Positions 41,172 through 49,920 of a stretch of 64,000 bases of DNA are shown one piece after another. The notes beneath the pieces are model-generated. The model was given only the letters and a program-made list of their open reading frames with translations. It searched no databases and was not told where the DNA came from. Source of the stretch: JAKQDH01 sp029558835 (lineage in GTDB: Bacteria > Planctomycetota > Phycisphaerae > UBA1845); assembly GCA_035356615.1 (NCBI GenBank), contig DAOQSN010000010.1, forward strand, positions 1-64,000, written 5' to 3'. The first letter of the stretch is position 1. Each line of letters begins with the position of its first letter. The position numbers and the translations under genes are program-made.

Positions 41172-42962
41172 TTGAGACGCAAGCGGAACAACAGGACAGA
41201 CGGGCAGCCGAACCCGGGGACGCCGGGCGCGGGCGGTGCCAAGGCCCAGGCCCAACCGGTCGAGGTACTGCCGCATCTGGGGTTCGCATTGACCACGCAC
41301 CGGTCGCTGGTGCTGCTGGCCCTGGTGAGCCTGCTCTTGCAGACGCTGAGTTTTGAGCCGATCGGCTTCTGGCCGGCGGTGTTCGTTTGCCTCGTACCCT
41401 GGTGCGTCCTGATCGGGACGGCCCACTCGGCGCCGCGGGTCTATTTTTACAGCTACCTGCTAGGGCTGGCGTTCTTTCTGCTGAACCTGCGCTGGGCGTT
41501 GCACGCGACCACGGTCCGGTTTGCCCACGCCTGGCTGCTGCTGGGGCTGTACCTGGGGCTGTACTATCTGCTGGTGGCGTGTCCCGTGCGGCACGCCATT
41601 CGGCGGCGGCGGATGCCGCTGGCCGTGGTCGTCCCGCTGGTGTGGACCGGCAGCGAGATCCTGCGGGCGGTGGTCATCACGGGCTTCCCGTGGTTCTTCC
41701 TGTCACACAGCCTGTACCGGGTGCTGCCGCTGACGCAGATCAGCGATTTGGTGGGTGCGTACGGGGTCAGCTTCGTGGCGGCCGCGGTCAACGGCATGCT
41801 GGCCGACGTGGTCATCGCGTTCGTAGCCTCACGCAAGGCGGCCGCTCCGGGAGTCAACATTCGCCGCGCGCGGTTCAGCATTGTCTTTGCGGCCGCGTTG
41901 TTGGTGGTGTCGTTGATCTATGGGCTAGTGCAACTGCGTACTGGGACGCTCTCCCCCGGTCCACGGATCGCCACGGTACAAGGCGACCACCTTACCACGA
42001 TCGACGGGGACGAAGGGACTCCAACTGAAAAACGCAACCTATACTTCACCATAATGGAGGACGCCGCCCTCCGGCAGCCGGACTTGTACCTGCTGCCCGA
42101 GTCGCCGTGGCCGATGCTGCTGAACCCGGAATCCCGGGAGTTTTCCCGCGGGTCGCAGGAGAGCTTCCGGCGGTTTCAGCAGTTTGCCCGTGAGCAGAAT
42201 GCCTACATCGTGACGGGCGGCTACACGAAGATTCCGACCCCGCACGACGTGCTGGCCAAGCAGCGTGTATACAACTCGGCGTACATCTTCTCGCCGGACG
42301 GGGCGGAACCGGCGCGGTATGACAAGCGGCACCTCGTCCTGTTCGGCGAGACCCTGCCGTTCCGTTTCGGGCGACTGAGGTTCCTCTACCTGTGGCTCAA
42401 CTCGTTGACGCCGTTCAGCGGTGAGGACGGCGCTGAGGAGTGGTCCACGTTCCCCGGCGAGAGGTTCCGCACCTTCAGCCTTGCCGCGCCTTCGCAGGGC
42501 GGTAAGGTGTATCGCTTCGGCATCCCGATCTGCTATGAAGACGTGATGCCGTACATCAGTCGGGAGTTCGTCAGCGGCCCGGACGGAGCGAAGCAGGTGG
42601 ACCTGTTGCTGAACATCAGCAACGACGGCTGGTTCGGCCGGGGACACCAGCAACCGCAGCATCTTTCCACCTGCGTCTTCCGCGCGGTGGAGAACCGGGT
42701 GCCGATCGTGCGGTCGGTGAATACCGGCATCAGCGCGTTCATTGACTCGTTCGGGCGGGTGCACGACGTCGTGCAGGGGGCGGCGACGGCCAACTGGCCC
42801 GGTCAGTGCGGGTACACCGTGGCCACCGTGCAGGTGGACAGCCGGTACAGCTTCTACTCCCGCTACGGCGACTGGTTCGCTTGGGCGTGCGCCCTCTGTG
42901 GGCTGCTGTTGTACGTCGATTACTCGATCGTGCGGGCGCGAACACGGGAGCCGCAGTCCTAA
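41172..42962 (+). CDS. lnt: Apolipoprotein N-acyltransferase
   Basis: About 596 residues. Several N-terminal membrane helices are followed by a nitrilase-like domain with the catalytic triad: Glu in LLPESPWPM, Lys in YDKRHLVLFGE and Cys in IPICYEDVMP. Lnt adds the third acyl chain to lipoproteins on the outer face of the inner membrane. There is no ATG in frame near the beginning; TTG 41172 or GTG 41115 must be used. The TTG overlaps the stop of a four-codon open frame (41161-41175) that has a better ribosome site. The start is uncertain, the identity is not. Confidence 0.9.
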   Translation: MRRKRNNRTDGQPNPGTPGAGGAKAQAQPVEVLPHLGFALTTHRSLVLLALVSLLLQTLSFEPIGFWPAVFVCLVPWCVLIGTAHSAPRVYFYSYLLGLAFFLLNLRWALHATTVRFAHAWLLLGLYLGLYYLLVACPVRHAIRRRRMPLAVVVPLVWTGSEILRAVVITGFPWFFLSHSLYRVLPLTQISDLVGAYGVSFVAAAVNGMLADVVIAFVASRKAAAPGVNIRRARFSIVFAAALLVVSLIYGLVQLRTGTLSPGPRIATVQGDHLTTIDGDEGTPTEKRNLYFTIMEDAALRQPDLYLLPESPWPMLLNPESREFSRGSQESFRRFQQFAREQNAYIVTGGYTKIPTPHDVLAKQRVYNSAYIFSPDGAEPARYDKRHLVLFGETLPFRFGRLRFLYLWLNSLTPFSGEDGAEEWSTFPGERFRTFSLAAPSQGGKVYRFGIPICYEDVMPYISREFVSGPDGAKQVDLLLNISNDGWFGRGHQQPQHLSTCVFRAVENRVPIVRSVNTGISAFIDSFGRVHDVVQGAATANWPGQCGYTVATVQVDSRYSFYSRYGDWFAWACALCGLLLYVDYSIVRARTREPQS

Positions 42963-43049
42963 CTCTCAGATGGAGTGTCATGATATGGCACGACGCCGAA
43001 ACGGGCGGGCCGCCGGGATGTTGCCTGGGACCGCGCCACGCGGACACCA

Positions 43050-43148
43050 GGGTGGCATGCCCGAGCCGCAGGCGCCGGCATGTCATTCCAGCAGTTGCCC
43101 CGCCCACCCCGAGGGAGCCTGGCGGCGCTGCGCTTGGCCATGCCACCC
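43050..43148 (+). repeat. Family B repeat, copy B2
   Basis: Bounded by GGGTGGCATG and CATGCCACCC, a perfect 10-base terminal inverted repeat. The end block GGCGGCGCTGCGCTTGGCCA is shared with B1 and B3. Confidence 0.85.
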
Positions 43149-43221
43149 GCGTCCAGCGGCCGCCCTCTCACGTGCGGGGCGGCGGTTACGCAGTGGGGCT
43201 GGGCGAAGGCGTTGCGTGGCG

Positions 43222-44268
43222 ATGGCGCTATGCACCTGCCTGACCGGAGTGGTTCTGTCGGTCCCGGCCGGGTGTCGCACGGCCCCGCGGGTCCCGCCGC
43301 AGAGTGATGTCACGGCGGCACGCGGACAGGCGCTCGCCTGCCTGCGGCTCGGGGTGCAGTATCGGCACAACCCGGCCGTCCGCGCCGAAGCGGTGGAGGC
43401 CTATGAAACCGTGGCGGGTGACGAGGGCCTGCCGTGGCTGCGCCTGGCCCTGCTCGACGATCACCCGGCCGTGCGCTTCGCCGCCTGCGTCGTGCTGGGC
43501 GTCCGCCAGGACCGGGTAGCGTTGGCGGCCTTGCAGCAACGCCTCGACGACGCCGACCCGAGCGTCCGCGTGGCCGCTCGATTCGCCCTGCACCGCCTCG
43601 GCGACGACCGGCGCACCGGTGAAATCCCGACGTACCTGCTGGATCACGAGGACGCGGCCGTTCGCCGCAATGCCGCGCTCGTTCTGGGTCGCTTCGCACC
43701 GCCGGAGAAGCCTAACCAACCGTCGGGACTCGTCAAGGTGCTCGCCAAGGCCATGCGCGATCGCGATCCCGGCGTGCAGCAGCACGCCTTGGAGGCGATG
43801 GCCCGCCTGGGGCTGCCCGAGGCGCGGCAGCAGTTGCGGTTCCTGGCGAACTCGGGCGTTGGTGCGGAGGAGGTCTTCGCCCTTAACGCTCTGGCGGAGA
43901 CACGCGACCGGAGTTGTGCGGAGTTGTTCCGCTCGAAGCTGGCGACGGCCACGCACATCGAGACCCGGCTGGCGGCCGCACGGGGACTGGGGTTGCTTGG
44001 ATTCGACGACGGGTTGGGGCTGGCCGTGCAGGCGACGCGCTACTCCCAGCCCCGGCGTGACGAGCCCGATGATCCGCCTGGGCAGCAGATTCTGCGGGTG
44101 CGGCAGTTGGCGCTGGTGGCGCTGGGAGGGATCGGCTCCCCCGCGGCTTTGCCGACCCTGACGCAGGTGATGCACGACAACAGCGATCCGCGCGTGCAGG
44201 TGGCGGCTGCCAGGGCAATCCTGGAGATCACGGACCGCGAGGCAAAGTCGATTGCCTTTGCTTCGTAA
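43222..44268 (+). CDS. HEAT-repeat lipoprotein
   Basis: 348 residues. The signal MALCTCLTGVVLSVPAGC ends in a lipobox-like cysteine. The rest is a chain of HEAT/PBS-lyase-type helical repeats: HPAVRFAACVVLGVRQDRVA, DPSVRVAARFALHRLGDD, DAAVRRNAALVLGRF, DPGVQQHALEAMARLGLPEA, and DPRVQVAAARAILEITD. HEAT repeats form scaffolds for protein binding. The gene sits between lnt and mreD and is bracketed by inverted copies of repeat B. A role in envelope assembly is only suggested by position. Confidence 0.8.
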   Translation: MALCTCLTGVVLSVPAGCRTAPRVPPQSDVTAARGQALACLRLGVQYRHNPAVRAEAVEAYETVAGDEGLPWLRLALLDDHPAVRFAACVVLGVRQDRVALAALQQRLDDADPSVRVAARFALHRLGDDRRTGEIPTYLLDHEDAAVRRNAALVLGRFAPPEKPNQPSGLVKVLAKAMRDRDPGVQQHALEAMARLGLPEARQQLRFLANSGVGAEEVFALNALAETRDRSCAELFRSKLATATHIETRLAAARGLGLLGFDDGLGLAVQATRYSQPRRDEPDDPPGQQILRVRQLALVALGGIGSPAALPTLTQVMHDNSDPRVQVAAARAILEITDREAKSIAFAS

Positions 44269-44328
44269 GTGACTCCTGTATCGGCCCATGTAAGCCCGGT
44301 GGGCAAGTGGCGCCGGCCCCGCGAGGTT

Positions 44329-44356
44329 GTAGCGTCGGCCCCCCCGCGGGCGATGG
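44329..44356. repeat. Family C palindrome, copy 5
   Basis: GTAGCGTCGGCCCCCCCGCG then GGCGATGG. It abuts repeat B3. Confidence 0.55.
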
Positions 44357-44367
44357 AGTCCAACATG

Positions 44368-44473
44368 GGGTGGCATGGCCAAGCGCAGCGCCGCCATGCC
44401 TTGTGGGGCCTCCGCGTGCGTCCTGCGCACCGCATGCCGGCGCCCGCTTGTGGCGGGCTTGGGCATGCCACCC
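44368..44473 (-). repeat. Family B repeat, copy B3
   Basis: 106 bases bounded by GGGTGGCATG and CATGCCACCC, inverted relative to B1 and B2. The block GGCCAAGCGCAGCGCCGCCA is the reverse complement of the conserved end of B2. Confidence 0.85.
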
Positions 44474-44563
44474 GGATGCGTGGGCTTGGGCATGCTGCCC
44501 GTTGATTACGGTTCGCCGGCAGGCAGCGCGCTGCGCCGGCCGCTCTCGGGAAGAGGTTCCCGC

Positions 44564-45106
44564 ATGCGTTGGTTGAGCTTCGCCGTCCTGGCCGTCCTGG
44601 TCTTAAGCTTGCAGGGGGCCTTGGCCCCCCGGTTGGAGGTGCTGGGCTTGCGCCCGGACTGGGCGCTGGTGATCGTGGTCTTCCTGGCACTGTATGCCAC
44701 GCCGCGTTCGGCGTTGATCGGGGCCTGGGTGTTGGGGGCGGGGGCCGACCTGATGACCCTGGAGCGACCGGGGCTGCTTTCGCTCACGTATGTGTTGCTG
44801 GCGTGGGGGATTGCGGGGCTGCGGGAGTACGTATTCCGCGCGCGTCCGGACACGCAGTTCCTCCTGACGCTGGGAGCGGCGGCCGCGGCCCAGGCTGCGT
44901 GGGTGCTCTACCGGGCGTTGGTGTACGCCGAACCGGGCTTTGGACCGGGGGGGGCGTTGCTGGAGATTCTGGGCGGGGCGGCCTATACAGCCATCTGGGC
45001 CCCGCCGGTACACGCGATCCTCTTGCGGCGGGCCGGTCTGTTCGGGTTGCGACGGCCTCGTTACACCCACGCCGGCATGCAACGCTGGTGGAAGTCCGGT
45101 GTTTGA
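44564..45106 (+). CDS. mreD: MreD-like rod-shape-determining membrane protein
   Basis: 180 residues with about five hydrophobic helices and the MreD-like feature LGLRPDWALVIVVFLALY. MreD is a membrane part of the elongasome that guides cell-wall growth. mreB and mreC do not precede it in this window. The stop overlaps the GTG start of the PBP2 gene by eight bases, giving an mreD-mrdA-rodA operon. Confidence 0.8.
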   Translation: MRWLSFAVLAVLVLSLQGALAPRLEVLGLRPDWALVIVVFLALYATPRSALIGAWVLGAGADLMTLERPGLLSLTYVLLAWGIAGLREYVFRARPDTQFLLTLGAAAAAQAAWVLYRALVYAEPGFGPGGALLEILGGAAYTAIWAPPVHAILLRRAGLFGLRRPRYTHAGMQRWWKSGV

Positions 45107-47330
45107 GCGACGCATCAACTGGGCGCTCGGGGTGCTGGGCGTCGCCGCGCTGCTGATCGTGGCTCGGCTCGGCCAACTGCAACTGGTACGCGGGGCGGAG
45201 TATCGCCGGGCGGCCGAGGCCCTGCTGCGCAGCGAACCGCAGGTGCTGCCTTTCGTTCGCGGACGCATTCTGGACCGCCACGGCCAGGTGCTTGTCGCCG
45301 ACGAACCGGCGTGGGAGGTCCGCGTCGATTATCCGGCCCTGGCGCCGGCGGCGCGTCAAACGGAGACCGACCTCACCCAGCTCATTCGTCTCGGCCAGCG
45401 CGCGGGGCGCTACTCCACCACGGCCGGCCGATCGGAGCTGGAGGACACGGTCCGGACGGACTGGGTGCGGATGTGGATGGAACTTGCCCGCTTCGCGCAC
45501 GACGTGGGTGATCGAGGCGAAGATGGCGAACCAGTCACGATAAGCACGCTGCACGCACGGGCCGCCGAGATTGTGGCGCGGACTGACCGGATTCGGGCGG
45601 CCGTGGCGCTGCGCCGGGGCTTCGATGCCGAGGTTGCCGAGGAACGCCAGGCCCATCCGCTTATCACCGGGCTGGATGCGCAGCGGCAGATTCGCGCTCG
45701 GGAGGTCTTCGCCGCATACCCGTGGGTGCACGTAACCAACAGTGCCGAGCGCCGGGCAAGGGGGGACTTGACGCCCCTGGCACACCTCCTCGGTCGCCTC
45801 GGTCGCGTCGACGCGGATGACATTGCCAAGGACCCCGAGGCGGACGATCCTCTGGCGTCGTATCGGGCCACGGAGTCCTGCGGTCGCACCGGTGTCGAGG
45901 CAGCTGCCGAACGCCGCCTTCGCGGTCGTCGCGGCCAGCTCATCACGGACCGCGATGGACGGATTCTCGAGGAGATACCACCGGAGGACGGGCAGGAAGT
46001 AACTCTTACATTGCACACGGCGCTGCAATACCGGCTCTACAAGTTGTTAGGTGAGGCCGTGGAGCGGGGGCGGTATCCATCGGGCGGGACGGCCGTCGTG
46101 CTCGACGTCCCGACCCGCGAGGTGCTGGCGCTGGTCTCGTACCCCGCCTATGATCCACGGGTGTTCCAGGAGCGATATGCGGAGTTGCGTGATGAGACCG
46201 CGAGGCTGCCCCTGCGCTTCCGGGCGGTGGCCACGCAGTATCCGCCAGGCTCGATCATCAAACCGCTCGTTTGCCTGGCCGGACTTCAGCGCGGCGCGAT
46301 CACGCTCGAGAGCACCGAGGAGTGCACGGGTTACCTCTTCCCCGAGTTGCAGGACCGCTGGCGTTGCTGGGAGGTTAGGGGGACCGGGCAGCGTATGGCC
46401 CACGGCCACGTGAACGTCGTGGCGGCCCTGACGCAAAGCTGCAACGTGTTCATGTACCGCCTGGGCGAACGTCTCGGCGTCGGCGCCCTTAGCGACACGT
46501 TTGATATGGTGGGCATCGGCCGCGCCACGGGCATTGGGCTGCGCGAGGAAGTCGCGGGCATCAATCCGTCGCCGGGTTACCTGGTGAACGTCAAGGGCAG
46601 CGGCGTCTACCCGGCGCACGGTCGCCTCTTCGCCATCGGCCAAGGCGAGCTGTCGATGACGCCGGTGCAAGTCGCCAACCTGGTGGCCGTCTACGCCGGC
46701 GGCAAGCTGCGGCCCGTCACCCTGGTCCGTGGCGACGCCGACACGCCCGTGTGGGACTTGCCGTTCGCGGCGGCCCACTGGCACGCGATCCGCGAGGCCT
46801 TGTTCGCCGTCGTGAACCACCGTGACGGCACGGCCTACAAGTACGCTCGCTTCGAGCACCCGTCGTATGCGCTCTGCGGCAAGACGGGCAGTGCGACCGC
46901 GAATCCCTGGCCGACCGCTTATTCGGTGCCCTACGTCGATGCCGAGGGTCGCCGGCAGGTGGCGGTCGTGCGCGCCGGGGCCCGGCGGGCTGCGGAGGAG
47001 CTGTTTCAACATCAATACCCGGAGGCCCGGTGCGACCCGGAGGCCATCACCGTTGCCGAGACCTTCCCTCCCGCCACCGGCACCGACGAGTCGGGAGAGG
47101 ACCGCTTCGCCCACGCGTGGTTCGCCGGCTACCTGCAAGCGCTCGACACGGCCGGCGAGCCGCGCTGGTCCGTGCCGCCGCGCATCGCCTTCGTAGTGTT
47201 GATCGAGTTCGGGGGCAGCGGCGGCCAGGTGGCAGGCCCGCTCGCGCGTCAGGTGGCCGGCTTGCTGCTCGAAGTGCTCGGCCCGGACCTGAATCCGGAT
47301 GGACTCGTGGTACCGGAGGTCCAGCCGTGA
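45099..47330 (+). CDS. mrdA: Penicillin-binding protein 2 (elongation transpeptidase)
   Basis: 743 residues. One N-terminal helix, a dimerisation region (FVRGRILDRHGQVLVADEP) and a transpeptidase domain with S385-x-x-K388 (PPGSIIKPL), S447-C-N (TQSCNVF) and K595-T-G (GKTGSA). It cross-links side-wall peptidoglycan with RodA. It is about 110 residues longer than E. coli PBP2: there is an Arg/Glu-rich insert near residues 100-240 and a stretch of about 70 residues between KTG and the FAHAWFAGY strand. GTG start overlaps mreD; the stop overlaps rodA (GTGA). Confidence 0.93.
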   Translation: MFERRINWALGVLGVAALLIVARLGQLQLVRGAEYRRAAEALLRSEPQVLPFVRGRILDRHGQVLVADEPAWEVRVDYPALAPAARQTETDLTQLIRLGQRAGRYSTTAGRSELEDTVRTDWVRMWMELARFAHDVGDRGEDGEPVTISTLHARAAEIVARTDRIRAAVALRRGFDAEVAEERQAHPLITGLDAQRQIRAREVFAAYPWVHVTNSAERRARGDLTPLAHLLGRLGRVDADDIAKDPEADDPLASYRATESCGRTGVEAAAERRLRGRRGQLITDRDGRILEEIPPEDGQEVTLTLHTALQYRLYKLLGEAVERGRYPSGGTAVVLDVPTREVLALVSYPAYDPRVFQERYAELRDETARLPLRFRAVATQYPPGSIIKPLVCLAGLQRGAITLESTEECTGYLFPELQDRWRCWEVRGTGQRMAHGHVNVVAALTQSCNVFMYRLGERLGVGALSDTFDMVGIGRATGIGLREEVAGINPSPGYLVNVKGSGVYPAHGRLFAIGQGELSMTPVQVANLVAVYAGGKLRPVTLVRGDADTPVWDLPFAAAHWHAIREALFAVVNHRDGTAYKYARFEHPSYALCGKTGSATANPWPTAYSVPYVDAEGRRQVAVVRAGARRAAEELFQHQYPEARCDPEAITVAETFPPATGTDESGEDRFAHAWFAGYLQALDTAGEPRWSVPPRIAFVVLIEFGGSGGQVAGPLARQVAGLLLEVLGPDLNPDGLVVPEVQP

Positions 47331-48682
47331 CCGCCCGGACGACCGCGCTCACGCAGCCGGGCTGGCTGATGGTGGCCGCGACGGCCGTGCTCGTGGTCAT
47401 GGGGCTGGCGACCATCTACGTGGCGGATACCGCCTACGCGGCCCGCGCGGACGGGCCGCTCAACGCCCTTCGCCAAGCCGCTTTCCTCGCGGCCGGTGTG
47501 GCCATCGCCTGGCTGGTGCTGCGGGTCGGGTACCTGCGTTTGGGGCACTACGCGTATGCGTTGTTCCTGCTGGCTGTGCTGTGCCTGGTGCCGCTGTTGA
47601 TCGCCCGGTTGTTGCACAACGACTTCGGCGGGCTGACCCGCCCGCGCGGCGGGGCCTACCGCTGGCTGCGTCTGCCGGGGTTCCAACTGCAGCCTTCCGA
47701 GTTGCTGAAGGTGGTCTACATCCTGGCCCTGGCGTGGTATCTGCGCTACCGGCGCAGCTATCGTCGGTTTCGTGGCCTGCTGGTGCCTTTCGCTGCCTCG
47801 ATCCCGCCCCTGGCGCTCGTGCTCGTGCAGCCGGACCTGGGCACGGCCCTGCTGCTCGCGGCCGTGCTGGGCGGCATGATGTTCCTGGCCGGAGCGCGGG
47901 TGAAGCACCTGCTGGTGCTTCTGCTGCTTGGGTTGCTGCTGACGCCGGTGGCGTGGTTGAAGGTGCGCGACTACCAGAAGGCGCGGGTGTCGGCCGTGCT
48001 GCTGCAATCCGACCGCTTGCGTCAGTCCGTCATCGACCACCCCGAGCGCTACGGTTGGCTCGCCACCCGCCGCCAGGCGCTGGAATGGACCGCCGGCTCC
48101 GGCTACCAGCTCCTTGCTTCCCTGCGCGCCATCGGCAGCGGCGAGCTGGTGGGATGCGGCTGGGGTGAAGGGGTCTACGTGGAACGGCAGGCATTCCTGC
48201 CGGATCGCCATAATGACTTCATCTTTGCCCTGATCGCGCACCAGTGGGGTTTCGTCGGTTGCCTGCTGGTGCTGGCCTGTTACGCGGTCATCGTGCTGGC
48301 CGGGGTCCGCATCGCGCTGGGGACGACGGAGCCGTTCGGACGACTGCTGGCCGTGGGCGTGGTGGTGCTCATCGCCGCCCAGGTCGTCATCAACGTCGGC
48401 ATGGCCGTGGGGCTCCTGCCGATTACGGGCATGACGCTCCCGTTCATCTCCTACGGCGGCAGCAGTCTGCTGACGAACATGGTCGCCCTGGCCCTGCTCA
48501 TCAGCATCTCACAACACCGACCGTTCCTGCTTGCCAACAAGCCGTTCGAGCTCCGCGCCGCGGACCTGCCGCGACCCCGCCCTGCCGAACGGGTCACCGC
48601 GCCGGCGCCCGCCGCCGCCTGCAGAACCCCGGCCGTCACCGCGCCCCGTCCGCCAGGTGGTCCCACCAGAGGTGCCACATAA
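47327..48682 (+). CDS. rodA: RodA, SEDS peptidoglycan glycosyltransferase
   Basis: 451 residues with about ten membrane helices. FQLQPSELLKVVYILALAWY, LVLVQPDLGTALLL, ERQAFLPDRHNDFIFALIAHQWGF (split by the usual loop) and PITGMTLPFISYGGSSLL are RodA/FtsW signatures. RodA polymerises glycan strands for PBP2 to cross-link. GTG start coupled to mrdA. The last 70 residues are a Pro/Ala/Arg-rich tail that overlaps the convergent ribD gene by 47 bases. Confidence 0.95.
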   Translation: MTARTTALTQPGWLMVAATAVLVVMGLATIYVADTAYAARADGPLNALRQAAFLAAGVAIAWLVLRVGYLRLGHYAYALFLLAVLCLVPLLIARLLHNDFGGLTRPRGGAYRWLRLPGFQLQPSELLKVVYILALAWYLRYRRSYRRFRGLLVPFAASIPPLALVLVQPDLGTALLLAAVLGGMMFLAGARVKHLLVLLLLGLLLTPVAWLKVRDYQKARVSAVLLQSDRLRQSVIDHPERYGWLATRRQALEWTAGSGYQLLASLRAIGSGELVGCGWGEGVYVERQAFLPDRHNDFIFALIAHQWGFVGCLLVLACYAVIVLAGVRIALGTTEPFGRLLAVGVVVLIAAQVVINVGMAVGLLPITGMTLPFISYGGSSLLTNMVALALLISISQHRPFLLANKPFELRAADLPRPRPAERVTAPAPAAACRTPAVTAPRPPGGPTRGAT

Positions 48683-49796
48683 TGTCACTGCCGCAGCGGC
48701 GCGTGCATACGCGGGCGGGGGCCGCCGCCTCCGCCAGCCGCGCCGGACCGCGGCCCCCGGGCACCGAGGGGGCACCCACTCCTCCCAGCAGCAGAGGTGC
48801 CACGAAAACGCAGGCCTCGTCCACCACCCCGGCGGCGAACAGCGCCGTCAGCACCGTCGGCCCGCCTTCCACCAGCAGGTTCGTCACCCCCTGAGCGGCC
48901 AACCGCCGGAGCACGTCACGCAGGTCCAGTCGCCCGCCCCGGGTCCGCGCCGGCATGACCACCACGCCCCGCTCGGTCAGCGCCCGTGCCGGCGCTGAGT
49001 TCACCTGCCGCATGCCGGTGAAGACCCAAGTCGGCACCGTCCCGGCCGTGGTCGCCACTCGGGAATCGGGTGAGAGCCGAAGCCGGGTGTCCAGCACCAC
49101 CCTGGTCGCGATCCGCCGCCGCGGCACCTCTCGGGCCGTCAGCAACGGATCATCCGCCCGCACCGTCCCCGCGCCCACCAGGAGCGCGTCCACCCGTCCA
49201 CGCAGGCGATGCACGAGGCGTCGCGAGAGTACGCCGGAAATCCACTGGGAATCCCCCGTCCGCGTGGCCAGCTTACCGTCCAGAGTCTGCGCCCACTTGG
49301 CGATGACGTAAGGGCGATGCAGGCAGGTACGCGTCAGATAGGGAGCCAGCAATGCCCGAGCAGGCTCGGCCTCGATGCCGATTTCCACCCGCACGCCCGC
49401 CCGCCGCAGGCGATGCACTCCTCGCCCCGCGACCAGGGGATTCGGGTCCCTCATGCTGGTGACCACTCGGGCGACGCCCGCGGCCAGCAGCGCCTCCGTG
49501 CACGGGGGCGTCTTGCCGCAGTGGCAGCAGGGTTCGAGTGTGACGTAGACGGTGGCACCGCGCGGATCGGCTTGGCAGGCCCGCAAGGCCTCGACTTCCG
49601 CGTGCGGCCCACCGAAACGCCGGTGATAGCCTTCGCCGATGGTCCGGCCCCGCGCTACGATGACACAGCCCACCATCGGGTTGGGTTCAACGCGCCCCTC
49701 GCCGCGCCGCGCCAGCGCCAATGCGCGCTGCATCATCCGGGCATCGAAGTCGATCTGCTTCGTGGACCGGGATGGACGGGTGTGAGCGTGACTCAC
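48636..49796 (-). CDS. ribD: RibD, bifunctional riboflavin deaminase/reductase
   Basis: 386 residues. The N-terminal zinc deaminase has NPMVGCVIV, PHAEVEAL (HAE) and TLEPCCHCGKTPPC. The C-terminal reductase has IAKWAQTLDGKLATRTGDSQ, WISG, DALLVGAGTVRADDPLLTAR and LLVEGGPTVL. It carries out two successive steps of riboflavin synthesis. The GTG at 49796 has a GGAGG nine bases upstream; an ATG at 49736 lacks one. The last codons overlap rodA tail to tail. Confidence 0.94.
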   Translation of the reverse strand: MSHAHTRPSRSTKQIDFDARMMQRALALARRGEGRVEPNPMVGCVIVARGRTIGEGYHRRFGGPHAEVEALRACQADPRGATVYVTLEPCCHCGKTPPCTEALLAAGVARVVTSMRDPNPLVAGRGVHRLRRAGVRVEIGIEAEPARALLAPYLTRTCLHRPYVIAKWAQTLDGKLATRTGDSQWISGVLSRRLVHRLRGRVDALLVGAGTVRADDPLLTAREVPRRRIATRVVLDTRLRLSPDSRVATTAGTVPTWVFTGMRQVNSAPARALTERGVVVMPARTRGGRLDLRDVLRRLAAQGVTNLLVEGGPTVLTALFAAGVVDEACVFVAPLLLGGVGAPSVPGGRGPARLAEAAAPARVCTRRCGSDIMWHLWWDHLADGAR

Positions 49797-49920
49797 GTGC
49801 GCCGGCCTCCGTGAGAGACTGTCTGGGTGTCCGCGCGCTTCATCACTCCCCCAGGTCCAAGGGACCTGGGCCACCCGCGTGGGACCTGGGCCATCCGCGG
49901 ACGGCGGGGGGCTGCCTGTG

